This document shows, one piece after another, positions 44,592-54,734 of a DNA stretch of 64,000 bases (positions are counted from its first letter, which is position 1; each line of letters starts with the position of its first letter). Origin of the DNA: Burkholderia sp. USMB20 (GTDB taxonomy: Bacteria; Pseudomonadota; Gammaproteobacteria; Burkholderiales; Burkholderiaceae); NCBI RefSeq assembly GCF_000949135.2, contig NZ_JTAN02000001.1, positions 186,001 through 250,000 on the forward strand. The letters are read 5' to 3'. Both the position numbers and the translations under genes were made by a program. Under the pieces are notes generated by a model, which had not been told where the DNA came from, did not search any database, and saw nothing but the letters and a program-made list of their open reading frames with translations.

Positions 44592-47500
44592 TTACTGCAG
44601 GCCGAAGTCGACGCGCGTCGTCGCGCCCTTGTCCTCGATGCCCTTCGCATCGAGCTTCGGCGCCACGACGAACATGCGGCTCGCATCGATCTTGCCGTCG
44701 AGGTACTGGCGCACGGCCTGCGCGCGCTGCTGCGCGAGCGCGCGCAGCGCGTTGTCGTCGGCCGGCGCGTGATCGGCGAGCGCCTGCTTCATGTCCGCAT
44801 CGGGCAGCGTCTTCTGCAGGCCGATCAGGTTGCGCGGCTTCTTGAAGTCGGCGTCCTTGTACGCGCGCGTCAGGTACTTGGTGTACTCGGCCGGTTCGAC
44901 CTTCACCGACATCGGATCGATGCTCTCGCCCTGGCCGACCACGTCCTTCAGCTTCTGCTGGCGAACCAGCCGTTCGACGTACGCGTCGCGCAGCCCCGGC
45001 GTGTCCTTCGCCGGATCGACGCGGCCGATCAGGTCCAGCCGGATCGACGGCTTCTCGGTCAGCATCTTCACGACGGTATCGAGCTTCTTCTGCTGCGCGT
45101 CGGTCAGCTCGTACGCGCCCGGCGCGAACTCGACGTAGCCGAGATCCTCGCCGCCGCTGCCGCCGAACGCATTCGCGAGCAGCGTGAACGGCGACGTGAC
45201 CGCCTTCGCGATCAGGTTCAGCACCGCGCGCCAGATCAGCCCGCCGACGCTGAACTCCGGATTCGACAGCGAGCCCGACACCGGCAGGTTCACGTCGATC
45301 TGGCCGCGCGTGTTCTTCAGGAGCGAGATCGCGAGCTTCACCGGCAGCTTGGTCGCCGTGTCGTTTTCGACGTGATCGCCGAACGTGAGCTGGTCGATGA
45401 AGATGTGGTTGTTCGCCTGAAGCTGGTCGTTCGCGAGCTGGTAGTGCAGGTCGACGTTGAGCTTGCCCTTCGTGATCGGGTAGCCGGCGTACTTCGCCGA
45501 ATACGGCGTCAGGTTGGTCAGCTCGATGTCGTGCGCGGTCGCCGTGAGATCCAGCGCGGGCTTGTCGATCAGCGGGTTCACCGAGCCCTTGATCGAGATC
45601 GGTCCGTTGCCCGCGAGGTTCGCGGCGACGTCGACCGGCGCGGACGTCGTCGAGTCCGTGCCGAACGCGCCGACCGTCCCCTTGATCGCGACCAGGTTCG
45701 CCGTGTAGTTCGGCTTGATGAAGTTGTCGGTGTAGGTCACGCGGCCGTCCTGCAGCAGGAGCTCGCCGAAATGCATGCGCACCGGATTCTGCGGCGGCGG
45801 CGCGGCCTTCACGACGACCGTCGCCGATGCGGCGGCCGGCGCCGACGCCTGCTGCGCGGCCGCGGCCGACGAGGCCTGCGCGGCGGCGGCCGGCGGCGTC
45901 ATGCCCGGCGACAGCGGCACCGGTTCGGGCTTGCTCGCGTCGCGCGTCAGCGATTGCGCGGGGCCCGTCTCCTTCGCGACGACGTCCTTCAGGTTCAGCC
46001 GACCCTGCGCATCGAGCAGCACGCGGCCGTAGAAGTTCGAGAACGTCACGCGCGCGGCGTCGACGTCGGTGCCCTTCTCGTCGTGGTTCACCTTCAGGTT
46101 CGACAGCGCGAGCGAGCGCCAGCCGGCGAACGGGTCGGACGTCGCCTTGTCGAGCATCCGCACGTCGACCAGCGCGACGTCGCCGCGATAGGTCGCGCGC
46201 GGCGTGTCCTTCACCTGCGCGAACGTCAGGTTGCCCTGCGCGTTGAGCAGCGCGCTCGCGATGGTCGCGTTCAGCGCGCTGCCGAAGTACGGCTCGAACG
46301 CGGCCGCGTCGAGGCGGTTGCCGTTGATCTTCAGGCCGAGCTTCAGCGGCTGCGCGGTCACGTCGCCCGACACGTTCACCGAGCCCTTGCGGTTCAGCGT
46401 CGCCTTCAGCTGCACCGGCAGCGGCTTCGTCAGGTCGTCGCTGATCTTCTGCACCGACAGGTCGAGCGGCTTGATCGCGAGCTTCACCGGGCGCGGCGTC
46501 GACAGGTCCGTGAAGTTCGCGGACGATTCCTTCACGTTCAGCGCGTCGATCCGGTAATGCCACGACGGCGCGACCGCCGCGGCCTTGCGCGCGACCGTGC
46601 GCCTGGGCACCGCCGCCTGCGCGGGTTCGGCGAGCGCCGCCAGGTCGATCTTGCCGTCCTTCAGGCGCTTCACGTCGATCGCGAGCCCGGTCGCGTCGAC
46701 GCTCGCGATTTCCGCGCTGCGCGCGGCGACGTCGACCTTCGTGATCTTCGCGCTCGCGTCGGGCAGCACGATCGCGGGCGCTTTCGCGTCCGGCGTCGCG
46801 AGCTTCAGCGACTTCAGGCTCACCGTGCTGTCGGCGACCTGCGCGTCGAGCGGCGTCTTGCCCCAGTCGGCCTTCGCGTTGACGCTCGCGCCGAGCGTGC
46901 CGTCGAGCACGCGCGCGCGGGTCGCCTCGCCGAGATACGGCTGCAGCGCCGGCAGCGCGAGCGCATCGACCGTCAGCTTCGTGTCGGCCTGCTTCGCCGC
47001 CAGGCTGAACGCGCCTTCGGCCTTCAGGTCGCCGCCGCGCGACAACGACGTCGACAACGTGTATTTCGCGGGCGTCTTGCCCTGCAGCGCAAAGCCGTCG
47101 AGCGTCGCGGCCAGCTTCGTCAGCGACAGCGCGGTCGGCGTCGCCGGCACGCGGTCGTCGACGTTGATCGTGCCGCCGTCGATCGCGAAATGACGGATCG
47201 TCAGGTCGAGCGGCGGCGCTTCCTTCGCGGCGGCTTCGGCCTTCGCGCCGCTCGCGGCGGCGACGGCGGCGGCTTCGCTCGATGCGGTGGCACCCGATGC
47301 GGCAGCGGCCGACGAGGCAGCGGCCGGCTTGCCGGCGGCCGCCTTCGGCGCGGCAGATGGCTGGCCGGCGAGCTTCTCGACGTTCAGCACGCCCTGCTTG
47401 TCGCGCGCCAGGTCGACGACCGGCTGGTCGAGCCGGATCTCGTCGAAATGCAGCACGTTGCGCAGCGGCTCGAGGCCGGCGGCCGCGACGTGCACGCCGC

Positions 47501-48422
47501 GCGCGGCGAACAGCGGCGCGGACGCGCGGTCGGTCACCTTCGCGTCGTTGAGATCGACGGTGCCCGACACGCGCAGCGCGGGCGTGTCGCCGCTCATCAC
47601 GAAGTTCAGCTTCAGGTCGCTGCTCAGGAGGCCGCTCGTGACGATCACCGGCAGCTTCGCCGGCGCGTACGAAATCAGCTTCGGCACGTCGAGCCGGTCG
47701 AACGTCAGCGCGACTTCCGACTCGCGCGACTGCGCGAACGGCTTTGTCCTGCCGTCGATCGCGATCGGGCTGCCGTCGAACCGCGCGCGCAGCCTCGGCT
47801 GCACGAAGATGTCGGTCTTCGACGGCAGCGTCGCGATGAACGGGATGCCGAGCGTCCAGTTGTCGACCACGTGCTTTTCGTTCAGCAGGCGGTCATCGAA
47901 GTCGATCCGGCCGTCGTTGACCTGGATGTTCGACACCGAGAAAAGTGTCGGCTTGCTTTCGGGTTTGGACGGCGTCGAGAACTTCTCGATCAGGTCGGTG
48001 AAGTTGAAGCGCTGCGCGTCGTAACGGACGACATGGAAGCGCGGCGAGTCGACGCGCACTTCGTTGACGATCGGCGCGCCGCGGAACAGCGACGACCACG
48101 ACGGCCTGACGACGAGCTTGCCGATGTCGATGAAGTCGCCCTGGCCGCCGCGCTCGCCGACGTGCACGCCGTCGGCTTCGAGGTTCAGCGTGTACGGGTT
48201 CAGCGCGACGCGCTGGACCGTGGACGGCCGGCCGAGTTGCTGGCTCAGTTGCTGTTCGGCGATGTGGCGGATCAGCGGCGGCGCCGCGAAGAACCCGAGC
48301 AGTCCGAATAAAACGAGGAAGATCAGCACGCCGAGGCCGATACGCCGGGTCCGGCGCGAGCGTGCAACGCCGCCGAGGGCATGGAGGGTAGAGGGTACGG
48401 TTTCTTTGTCTGCGCTTGCCAT
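44592..48422 (-). CDS. DUF748 (AsmA-like) envelope protein
   Basis: The 1276-residue protein has an N-terminal membrane anchor (GLGVLIFLVLFGLLGFFAAP) and a long periplasmic beta-rich body typical of DUF748/AsmA-like proteins (PPLIRHIAEQQLSQQLGRPS at the start of the domain, FNFTDLIEKF, IDVNLPVSGSLSNPEFSVGG near the end). An Ala-rich linker lies near residues 350-400. Related proteins bridge the two membranes and affect lipid or outer-membrane homeostasis; that role is inferred. The last 200 residues resemble an OmpA-like or assembly tail (VRQYLDGKIDASRMFVVAPK). Confidence 0.88.
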   Translation of the reverse strand: MASADKETVPSTLHALGGVARSRRTRRIGLGVLIFLVLFGLLGFFAAPPLIRHIAEQQLSQQLGRPSTVQRVALNPYTLNLEADGVHVGERGGQGDFIDIGKLVVRPSWSSLFRGAPIVNEVRVDSPRFHVVRYDAQRFNFTDLIEKFSTPSKPESKPTLFSVSNIQVNDGRIDFDDRLLNEKHVVDNWTLGIPFIATLPSKTDIFVQPRLRARFDGSPIAIDGRTKPFAQSRESEVALTFDRLDVPKLISYAPAKLPVIVTSGLLSSDLKLNFVMSGDTPALRVSGTVDLNDAKVTDRASAPLFAARGVHVAAAGLEPLRNVLHFDEIRLDQPVVDLARDKQGVLNVEKLAGQPSAAPKAAAGKPAAASSAAAASGATASSEAAAVAAASGAKAEAAAKEAPPLDLTIRHFAIDGGTINVDDRVPATPTALSLTKLAATLDGFALQGKTPAKYTLSTSLSRGGDLKAEGAFSLAAKQADTKLTVDALALPALQPYLGEATRARVLDGTLGASVNAKADWGKTPLDAQVADSTVSLKSLKLATPDAKAPAIVLPDASAKITKVDVAARSAEIASVDATGLAIDVKRLKDGKIDLAALAEPAQAAVPRRTVARKAAAVAPSWHYRIDALNVKESSANFTDLSTPRPVKLAIKPLDLSVQKISDDLTKPLPVQLKATLNRKGSVNVSGDVTAQPLKLGLKINGNRLDAAAFEPYFGSALNATIASALLNAQGNLTFAQVKDTPRATYRGDVALVDVRMLDKATSDPFAGWRSLALSNLKVNHDEKGTDVDAARVTFSNFYGRVLLDAQGRLNLKDVVAKETGPAQSLTRDASKPEPVPLSPGMTPPAAAAQASSAAAAQQASAPAAASATVVVKAAPPPQNPVRMHFGELLLQDGRVTYTDNFIKPNYTANLVAIKGTVGAFGTDSTTSAPVDVAANLAGNGPISIKGSVNPLIDKPALDLTATAHDIELTNLTPYSAKYAGYPITKGKLNVDLHYQLANDQLQANNHIFIDQLTFGDHVENDTATKLPVKLAISLLKNTRGQIDVNLPVSGSLSNPEFSVGGLIWRAVLNLIAKAVTSPFTLLANAFGGSGGEDLGYVEFAPGAYELTDAQQKKLDTVVKMLTEKPSIRLDLIGRVDPAKDTPGLRDAYVERLVRQQKLKDVVGQGESIDPMSVKVEPAEYTKYLTRAYKDADFKKPRNLIGLQKTLPDADMKQALADHAPADDNALRALAQQRAQAVRQYLDGKIDASRMFVVAPKLDAKGIEDKGATTRVDFGLQ

Positions 48423-48574
48423 GCTTGGATGCCTCGGGAATGGATGCCTGGCCGCGCCGGAAAACCGGCACGGCCGTGCACGCTATCCCGAAAGTATAGG
48501 CTCAGGTGGTGACGGAACGACGTTCGGGCGCGGCCACCGCGCCCGCGGATCGGACAGCGGCGGCGCCCGTCGGT

Positions 48575-50014
48575 TCATTTCCGGACGACGACGGGCGGCA
48601 TCCACGAGCCGTCGCTCGCTTGCGGCTTCGGCGCGTACAGCCGCAGCGCGAGCGCGAAATCGGTGCGCGGCGCCGGCAGCCAGTTGGCCGCATGCGTGCC
48701 GCCCGGCGATGCCGACACGACCACGTCGATCGAGCCGTCGTGGTTGCGGCGCAACCGGTCGCGGTCGCCGAGCGAGCGGCGCGCCGAGCCGACGTCGGGC
48801 AGCGCACCGTTCGTCGCGTACGGCGTGAGCGTCCAGAACCCGCGCACCGGCGGCAACGCGCCCGGCGCGAAGTGCAGCACGTAGCGGTTCGCGCCGTTCA
48901 GCGCATGGCCGTCGCTGTCGACGCGCACGAACGCGAGCGTCTCGTCGTCGCGCGTCGCGGTGCCGAACTGCGTGTAGGCCACGTACGCGCGCAGCGTGTA
49001 ATCCTGACCGTACTTGCCGGCCGTGTCGCCGATCCAGCTCCAGCCGTTCGCGTTGAGCAGGTTCGACGGCGGTGTCGCGAGCCGCGCGCGCGCCTCGGCG
49101 ACGCCGGCCGTCGCGGCGTTCAGGCGATCGCCCGTCCACAGCACCGGGTAGCCGGCCGTCACGCCGATGTCCTTCAGCTGTTCTTGCGCGTGCGCATCGT
49201 CGGCCGGTGCCGGGTTGTCCTGCAGCGCCTGCGCGAAGCGCGTGAAGAACGCCTTCGGGTCGAGCGCGGCCACCTGCTCGGCCGGCGTGCCGCCGCTCGC
49301 CGCTTCCGACGGCGCGCTGCCCGCATGGACCGCGACCGACGCGCCGCGCGCGCTGCCCGTATAGACGGACAGCGGCACCACGCGGATCGTCCGCTGCAGT
49401 TTCTTCACGTTCGTGAGGTCGCGCCCGCCGCTCGTCTGCAGCCGCACTTCGAGCCACGCGTTCGCCGACGGCACGTCGATCCGCAATGCGCCCTTCGGCA
49501 ACGTGCCTTGCCAGTCCTTCGCGGCGAAGGCAATCGTTTGCGCTCGCACGGCGCCGCGAGCGCCACGCGCCGCCACGCTCGACGCCGACCACAGCACGTT
49601 CGTCCACATGTCGAGCGCGCGGGCATCCCAGTAACGGCCGCGGGTGTCCGGCAGCGTCACGATCACCGGCTCGGCGCCGACGTCGAGCCAGCCGGTCGAG
49701 TCGAGCGTGTCGACGCCCGGCAGCGGCGGGTTGAGCGCGCCGACGGGCGGCAGCGCCTGCGCGTGACGCAGCGTGTTGAGCGGCGCCTGGCCCGGCTGTG
49801 CGCCGTCGCCGCCCGTCGCGGCTTCCTTCGCGACGTCCATCAGCACGAGCGGATACGCGTATACATAAGAGTCGGCCACTTCGGCGCGCATCCAGCCGGT
49901 TTTCCGCTGGATCGCATCCGGTTGCGACGCGCATCCCGCCAGCAGCGTCGCCAGGGCCAGCGACGCGCCTGCCGCGCGCCGCAGAGCAATTGATTCTCGT
50001 AGGTTTTCAATCAT
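48575..50014 (-). CDS. DUF1254/DUF1214 lipoprotein
   Basis: The 479-residue precursor has a lipobox LLAGC near residue 28. An N-terminal DUF1254 part follows (ADSYVYAYPLVLMDVAKEAA, IVTLPDTRGRYWDARALDMW). The C-terminal DUF1214 part has GANRYVLHFAPGALPPVRGF, FWTLTPYATNGALP and the closing MPPVVVRK. Proteins with this pair are common in proteobacteria, but their function is not established. It is transcribed separately from the DUF748 gene, 152 bases away. Confidence 0.88.
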   Translation of the reverse strand: MIENLRESIALRRAAGASLALATLLAGCASQPDAIQRKTGWMRAEVADSYVYAYPLVLMDVAKEAATGGDGAQPGQAPLNTLRHAQALPPVGALNPPLPGVDTLDSTGWLDVGAEPVIVTLPDTRGRYWDARALDMWTNVLWSASSVAARGARGAVRAQTIAFAAKDWQGTLPKGALRIDVPSANAWLEVRLQTSGGRDLTNVKKLQRTIRVVPLSVYTGSARGASVAVHAGSAPSEAASGGTPAEQVAALDPKAFFTRFAQALQDNPAPADDAHAQEQLKDIGVTAGYPVLWTGDRLNAATAGVAEARARLATPPSNLLNANGWSWIGDTAGKYGQDYTLRAYVAYTQFGTATRDDETLAFVRVDSDGHALNGANRYVLHFAPGALPPVRGFWTLTPYATNGALPDVGSARRSLGDRDRLRRNHDGSIDVVVSASPGGTHAANWLPAPRTDFALALRLYAPKPQASDGSWMPPVVVRK

Positions 50015-50319
50015 TGAATACTGGCCGAATATCGTTCTTGTCAGTCAACGCCTTGTTCGACTCACGATCGGCGAAGGCAAGGCACCCCAGCCTGCCCGGT
50101 CGCCGCTTCGCCGGGCCGACGCTGATGTCAGGCCGGTATCATAGCGCCTAAGGGCATCCCCCAATATGCCGAATAACGGGCGCAGCAGTAGTTGCGGCAT
50201 CGACGGTCCCGGCCGCCGCTGGGATCGGCCGGAATCGACGCAGCATCGACGACCCGGCCGGCCTCCATCACGCTTTCGTCCGTCTTGACTTATGGTGTCA
50301 TTATTGACACCATTTCGTC
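50015..50319. other. 305-base gap before the hic locus
   Basis: No gene is supported. It holds the leader of the DUF1254 lipoprotein gene and, at its right end, a strong palindrome that belongs to the hic promoter. Confidence 0.5.
50292..50313. promoter_or_regulatory. hic operator palindrome
   Basis: Perfect 9-bp arms ATGGTGTCA and TGACACCAT are separated by TTAT, ending 6 bases before the hicA start. HicB antitoxins repress their own promoters through such palindromes, so this is the expected autoregulatory site. Confidence 0.75.
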
Positions 50320-50571
50320 ATGGCAAACGAATGGAAGATCCTCGACCAACTGAGGCGTGAGCCGGCGAATGTGTGATTCAACGATCTGCGGAAGGTCTGC
50401 GAGGCGCACTTCGGTCAGGCCCGCCAATCCGGTTCGAGCCATGCCATTTTCAAGACACCGTGGCAAGGCGATCCGCGGGTCAATATCCAGAACGATCGCG
50501 GGAAGGCAAAGGCCTATCAGGTCCGGCAGGTGCTCGATGCGATCGACCGACTGAAGGAACAGAAATCATGA
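50320..50571 (+). pseudogene. hicA: hicA toxin gene interrupted by an in-frame stop
   Basis: The frame reads MANEWKILDQLRREPANV, then TGA at 50374-50376, then FNDLRKVCEAHFGQARQ and GSSHAIFKTPW, the HicA double-stranded RNA-binding fold with its catalytic His, ending LKEQKS. In all, 83 codons match the family length apart from the stop. A single C-to-T change from CGA (Arg) would explain it. No good internal start precedes the catalytic His. The antitoxin gene overlaps by ATGA. Confidence 0.8.
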
Positions 50572-50891
50572 CCCAAGACCACTTTACGTACCGCGTAACG
50601 TGGTCCCCGGAGGACGGGGAGCACGTCGGCCTCTGTGCGGAATTCCCTTCCCTGTCGTGGCTCGATCAGACGCCGGAAGGCGCGCTGGCCGGCATTCGCC
50701 GGCTGGTCGCCGACGTCGTGCGCGACATGACGGCGAATGGAGAAAAAGTCCCCGAACCGATCGCCGATCGGACCTACAGCGGCGAATTCAAGGTCCGCAT
50801 CCCGCCACAGGCGCACCGGGCACTGGTCATCCAGGCTGCGGAGCAGGGCGTCAGCCTGAACCGTCTTGCGAGTGCCAAGCTCTGCGCATGA
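50568..50891 (+). CDS. hicB: HicB-family antitoxin
   Basis: The 107-residue protein has an N-terminal HicB fold (FTYRVTWSPEDGEHVGLCAE, QTPEGALAGIRRLV) and a C-terminal ribbon-helix-helix-like part (RIPPQAHRALVIQAAEQGVS, LNRLASAKL). It would neutralise HicA and repress the locus by binding the palindrome at 50292. It appears intact even though the toxin frame is broken. The start codon overlaps the hicA stop. Confidence 0.88.
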   Translation: MTQDHFTYRVTWSPEDGEHVGLCAEFPSLSWLDQTPEGALAGIRRLVADVVRDMTANGEKVPEPIADRTYSGEFKVRIPPQAHRALVIQAAEQGVSLNRLASAKLCA

Positions 50892-51030
50892 TCACGCGGT
50901 CGATGACGCATGCGTGAATGGCGGGCGTTCCGTCCGGACCCGGGCATTGCGTTTTTCGCGCCCCGACACCAGATAACGTATCGGTAAGCCGAGCCGCTAT
51001 TCACGTCCGTGCGCCGAATCGTCGCCCCCT

Positions 51031-51061
51031 TGACCTTCCCATCATGGGAATGTTGATACTG
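51031..51061 (+). promoter_or_regulatory. MerR/CueR-type promoter of copA
   Basis: A -35 TTGACC (51031-51036) and -10 GATACT (51056-51061) are separated by 19 bases, the overlong spacing used by MerR-family activators. Within the spacer lies a dyad around TTCCCATCATGGGAA. This is the layout of CueR-controlled copper-efflux promoters. No cueR gene lies in the window, so the activator must be encoded elsewhere. Confidence 0.7.
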
Positions 51062-51102
51062 CCATCATTCGCGGCTCGATCCGCGCTCTTGGGGAATCCG
51101 AC

Positions 51103-53949
51103 ATGACTGAACCACTCGCCACCGCAGCCCTGCAAACGGTCGAACTGACCGTCGACGGCATGCATTGCGGCGGCTGCACCGGCCGTGTGCAACGTGCGCT
51201 GGCTGCGGTGCCGGGCGTCGTCGAGGCCGCGGTCGATCTCGACGCGCATGCGGCCACGGTCATCGCGCATGATGCGGTCGAGCCGGCGCAGCTCGTCGAT
51301 GCGGTCGGCGCCGCCGGCTATCGCGCTACCGTGCGCGAAGCGACGGGCGCAGCCGCGGCGGCCGCGCCCGCGGGGCACGCGACGCGCGTCGCAGCACCGC
51401 CGGTAACGGCAACGCCCGCCACCGCCACCGCCACCGCCACCACGATCGAACTCGATATCGACGGCATGACCTGCGCGTCGTGCGTGTCGCGCGTGGAGAA
51501 AGCACTCGCGAAAGTGCCGGGCGTCACGCGCGCAACGGTCAACCTCGCGACCGAACGCGCGACGATCGACGCCGCAGCGGATGTTTCCGCGTCGCAACTG
51601 ACGGATGCCGTCAGGCAGGCCGGCTATGGTGCGACGCCGCTCGCACCGGATACCGCTGCACTCCCTGCCCCGTCCGCGTCTCCGGCATCCGCCAGCCTCG
51701 AACTCGCCATCGACGGGATGACCTGCGCGTCATGCGTGTCGCGCGTCGAAAAGGCGCTGGAGAAGGTGCCGGGCGTCACGCATGCGTCGGTCAATCTCGC
51801 GACCGAACGCGCGTCGGTGCATGGCACCGGCGCGCTCGACGCCGCCACGCTGATCGCGGCGGTCACGACGGCCGGCTACCAGGCGTCGCTCGCCGCCTCG
51901 CCGGACGCGGGCGCCTCGACCGACGCCACCGCCCGCGCCGGCACCGACGCCGCCGCGCAAGCCCCCGACGCCCGCAAGCAACGCGAAGCGATCCGCGAGC
52001 GCAATCTCGTGATCGGCTCGGCCGTGCTGAGCGCGCCGCTCGTCGTGCCGATGCTCGTCGCGCCGTTCGGTTTCGACGCGATGCTGCCCGGCTGGCTGCA
52101 GCTCGTGCTCGCGTCGATCGTCCAGTTCGGCTTCGGCGCGCGCTTCTACCGCGCCGCCTGGCATGCGGTGAAGGCACGCACGGGCAACATGGACCTGCTC
52201 GTCGCACTCGGCACGTCGGCCGCGTTCGGCCTGAGCCTGTGGATGCTGCTGCGCGACCCCGCGCACCCCGGCCACCTGTATTTCGAGGCATCGGCCGTCA
52301 TCGTCACGCTGGTGCGCTTCGGCAAATGGCTCGAAGCGCGCGCGAAACGCCAGACGACCGAGGCGATCCGCGCGCTGAACGCGCTGCGTCCTGACCGTGC
52401 GCGCATCGTCGAGCACGGCGTCGAACGCGACGTGCCGCTGGCGCAGGTGCGCGTCGGCACGACCGTCAGCATCCGTCCCGGCGAGCGTGTGCCCGTCGAT
52501 GGCCGGATCGTGTCAGGCCGCTCGCACGTAGACGAATCGCTGATCACCGGTGAAAGCCTGCCGGTGCCGAAGGACGACGGCGACCCGGTCACGGCCGGGT
52601 CGATCAACGGCGAAGGCGCGCTCGTCGTCGAAACCACCGCGATCGGCGCGGAAACGACGCTCGCACGCATCATCCGCCTCGTCGAATCCGCCCAGGCGGA
52701 GAAAGCGCCGATCCAGCGGCTCGTCGATCGCGTCAGCGAAGTGTTCGTGCCGGCGATCCTCGGCATCGCCGTGCTGACGCTGATCGGCTGGCTGATCGCC
52801 GGCGCCGGCACCGAAACGGCGATCCTTAACGCGGTCGCGGTGCTCGTCATCGCGTGCCCGTGCGCGCTCGGCCTCGCGACGCCCGCGGCGATCATGGCCG
52901 GCACCGGCGTCGCGGCCCGCCACGGCGTGCTGATCAAGGACGCCCAGGCGCTCGAACTCGCGCAGCGCACCACCGTGATCGCGTTCGACAAGACCGGCAC
53001 GCTGACCGAAGGTAAACCGTCCGTGACGGCGTTCGACGCCGTCGGCATCCCGCGTGAGCAGGCGCTCACGCTCGCGGCCGCGGTCCAGCGGCAAAGCGAT
53101 CACCCGCTCGCGCGCGCGGTGGTCGCCGCACACGATGCTGACGTCTTGGCCCGCGGCGGCGGCGCGGGTTCGGCCGAGATCGTCGCGGCCGATGCGCGCG
53201 CGGTGGCCGGACGCGGCGTCGAAGCGCGCGTCGACGGGCAGCGTCTCGCGCTCGGCAGCACGCGCTGGCGCGATGAACTCGGCATCGTCGTGCCGCCCGA
53301 ACTCGACGCGCGTGCCGCGGAACTCGAACGCGCGGGCAACACGATTTCGTGGCTGATGCGCGCCGATGCGCCGCGTGCGCTGCTCGCGCTGATCGCGTTC
53401 GGCGACACCGTGAAGCCCGGCGCCCGCGACGCGGTCGCGGCCCTGTCGGCACGCGGCGTCGCGAGCGTGCTCGTGACGGGCGACAACCGCGGCAGCGCGG
53501 CGGCCGTCGCGGCGTCGCTCGGGATCGGCGAAGTGCATGCGCAGGTGCTGCCCGACGACAAGGCACGCGTGGTGACCGAACTGAAGCGTACGCACGGCGG
53601 AATCGTCGCGATGGTCGGCGACGGGATCAACGACGCGCCCGCGCTCGCCGCGGCCGATGTCGGCATCGCGATGGCCACCGGCACCGACGTCGCGATGCAC
53701 ACGGCCGGCATCACGCTGATGCGCGGCGACCCGGCGCTCGTCGCCGATGCGATCGACATCTCCAAGCGGACGTACCGGAAGATCCAGCAGAACCTGTTCT
53801 GGGCGTTCGTCTACAACCTGATCGGCGTGCCGCTCGCGGCGCTCGGCTGGTTGAATCCGGTGATCGCGGGGGCGGCGATGGCGTTCTCCAGCGTCAGCGT
53901 CGTGACGAATGCGTTGCTGCTGAGGAGATGGAAAGGGCGGGCGCGATGA
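51103..53949 (+). CDS. copA: Copper-exporting P1B-type ATPase
   Basis: The 948-residue inner-membrane pump expels Cu(I). Three N-terminal HMA domains are seen: MHCGGC near residue 25, and MTCASC near residues 122 and 206. The last two are close copies separated by 252 bases. Then come eight membrane helices, the metal-site motif CPC ([15 protein letters not shown]), phosphorylation site [11 protein letters not shown] motif in SDHPLARAV, and [21 protein letters not shown] MerR-type promoter lies upstream. TA-rich linkers (Thr-Ala repeats) separate the first two HMA domains. Confidence 0.95.
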   Translation: MTEPLATAALQTVELTVDGMHCGGCTGRVQRALAAVPGVVEAAVDLDAHAATVIAHDAVEPAQLVDAVGAAGYRATVREATGAAAAAAPAGHATRVAAPPVTATPATATATATTIELDIDGMTCASCVSRVEKALAKVPGVTRATVNLATERATIDAAADVSASQLTDAVRQAGYGATPLAPDTAALPAPSASPASASLELAIDGMTCASCVSRVEKALEKVPGVTHASVNLATERASVHGTGALDAATLIAAVTTAGYQASLAASPDAGASTDATARAGTDAAAQAPDARKQREAIRERNLVIGSAVLSAPLVVPMLVAPFGFDAMLPGWLQLVLASIVQFGFGARFYRAAWHAVKARTGNMDLLVALGTSAAFGLSLWMLLRDPAHPGHLYFEASAVIVTLVRFGKWLEARAKRQTTEAIRALNALRPDRARIVEHGVERDVPLAQVRVGTTVSIRPGERVPVDGRIVSGRSHVDESLITGESLPVPKDDGDPVTAGSINGEGALVVETTAIGAETTLARIIRLVESAQAEKAPIQRLVDRVSEVFVPAILGIAVLTLIGWLIAGAGTETAILNAVAVLVIACPCALGLATPAAIMAGTGVAARHGVLIKDAQALELAQRTTVIAFDKTGTLTEGKPSVTAFDAVGIPREQALTLAAAVQRQSDHPLARAVVAAHDADVLARGGGAGSAEIVAADARAVAGRGVEARVDGQRLALGSTRWRDELGIVVPPELDARAAELERAGNTISWLMRADAPRALLALIAFGDTVKPGARDAVAALSARGVASVLVTGDNRGSAAAVAASLGIGEVHAQVLPDDKARVVTELKRTHGGIVAMVGDGINDAPALAAADVGIAMATGTDVAMHTAGITLMRGDPALVADAIDISKRTYRKIQQNLFWAFVYNLIGVPLAALGWLNPVIAGAAMAFSSVSVVTNALLLRRWKGRAR

Positions 53950-54147
53950 TGCTGGCCGCGACGCGCGCCGGATGGTCCGATGGACCTCCAGCGCTCGTCG
54001 CATAAGGGATCGGGAATGGTTGCAGCGTGCCGACTGGTCATCTGCGCAAGCGCTGGCACGGAGCGCCGGCCCTGCGTCGGGCAGATAAAACCGGAAGAAG
54101 GAAGGCGACGAAACAGGAACGGGCGACGCCGAAGCACGCCGGCCGCT

Positions 54148-54627
54148 TCAGCCAGAGACGACCGGCTTGATCAGCGTCGTCGTGATCGGCGCGAAGCCGC
54201 ACGCCCGATACAGCGCACGGGCAGCCGTATTGTGATTGAACACCGACAGCCCGATCTCGGTGACGCCATGGCGGCGCGCCTCGGCCTCCAGCGCATCGAG
54301 CGCGCGCGTGGCCCAGCCCTGGCGGCGCCGGGACGGGACGATGTCGAGGTCGTAGATGAACAGCGTGCGGTTCGGCCCTTCGGGCACGATCGCGTACCAG
54401 AGATCGCCGACCGCGTCGCCGCTGGCGGCGTCGATCAGCTGGACGAGTGTCTGGCCGGAAGTGAGCAGGCCGTCGGGCAGCAGCGTATCGAAGCAGGCGC
54501 GGGCGCGGCTCGCCGCGTCGTCGGCCGCATTCTGCCCGGATGACACGAGATCGCGCGCGTAGCCGTCGATGGCGCGCGTGCGGTATGCGTGGAATTCACC
54601 GGCCGTCATCGGCCGCATCTGCAGCAT
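54148..54627 (-). CDS. GNAT-family N-acetyltransferase
   Basis: The protein of about 159 residues has the acetyl-CoA fold: LFIYDLDIVPSRRRQGWATR, ALDALEAEARRHGVTEIGL, NHNTAARALYRACGFAPITT. The start is uncertain: ATG at 54627 (MLQMRPMT) is favoured, with ATG at 54618 and GTG at 54678 as in-frame options. The substrate is unknown. The 8-bp repeat tract lies about 107 bases upstream of the start and could change promoter spacing. Confidence 0.85.
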   Translation of the reverse strand: MLQMRPMTAGEFHAYRTRAIDGYARDLVSSGQNAADDAASRARACFDTLLPDGLLTSGQTLVQLIDAASGDAVGDLWYAIVPEGPNRTLFIYDLDIVPSRRRQGWATRALDALEAEARRHGVTEIGLSVFNHNTAARALYRACGFAPITTTLIKPVVSG

Positions 54628-54734
54628 GGCCCGGGTGTCGCGAGGGAAGTCGGACTTCCAGTGTAGCGGGACGGTCACACCGGCGCGCGATGCGACGGCG
54701 GAAAGCGGCAGGCAGTGGCGGCCAGCGCCGCGCC

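Noticed and set aside
44769-48311. 1180-codon open frame antisense to the DUF748 gene
   Set aside because: Strongly G/C-biased third positions of the real gene suppress stops in this frame. The translation is Arg/Ala/Leu-rich, has no domain, and the minus-strand gene has a clear anchor and family match.
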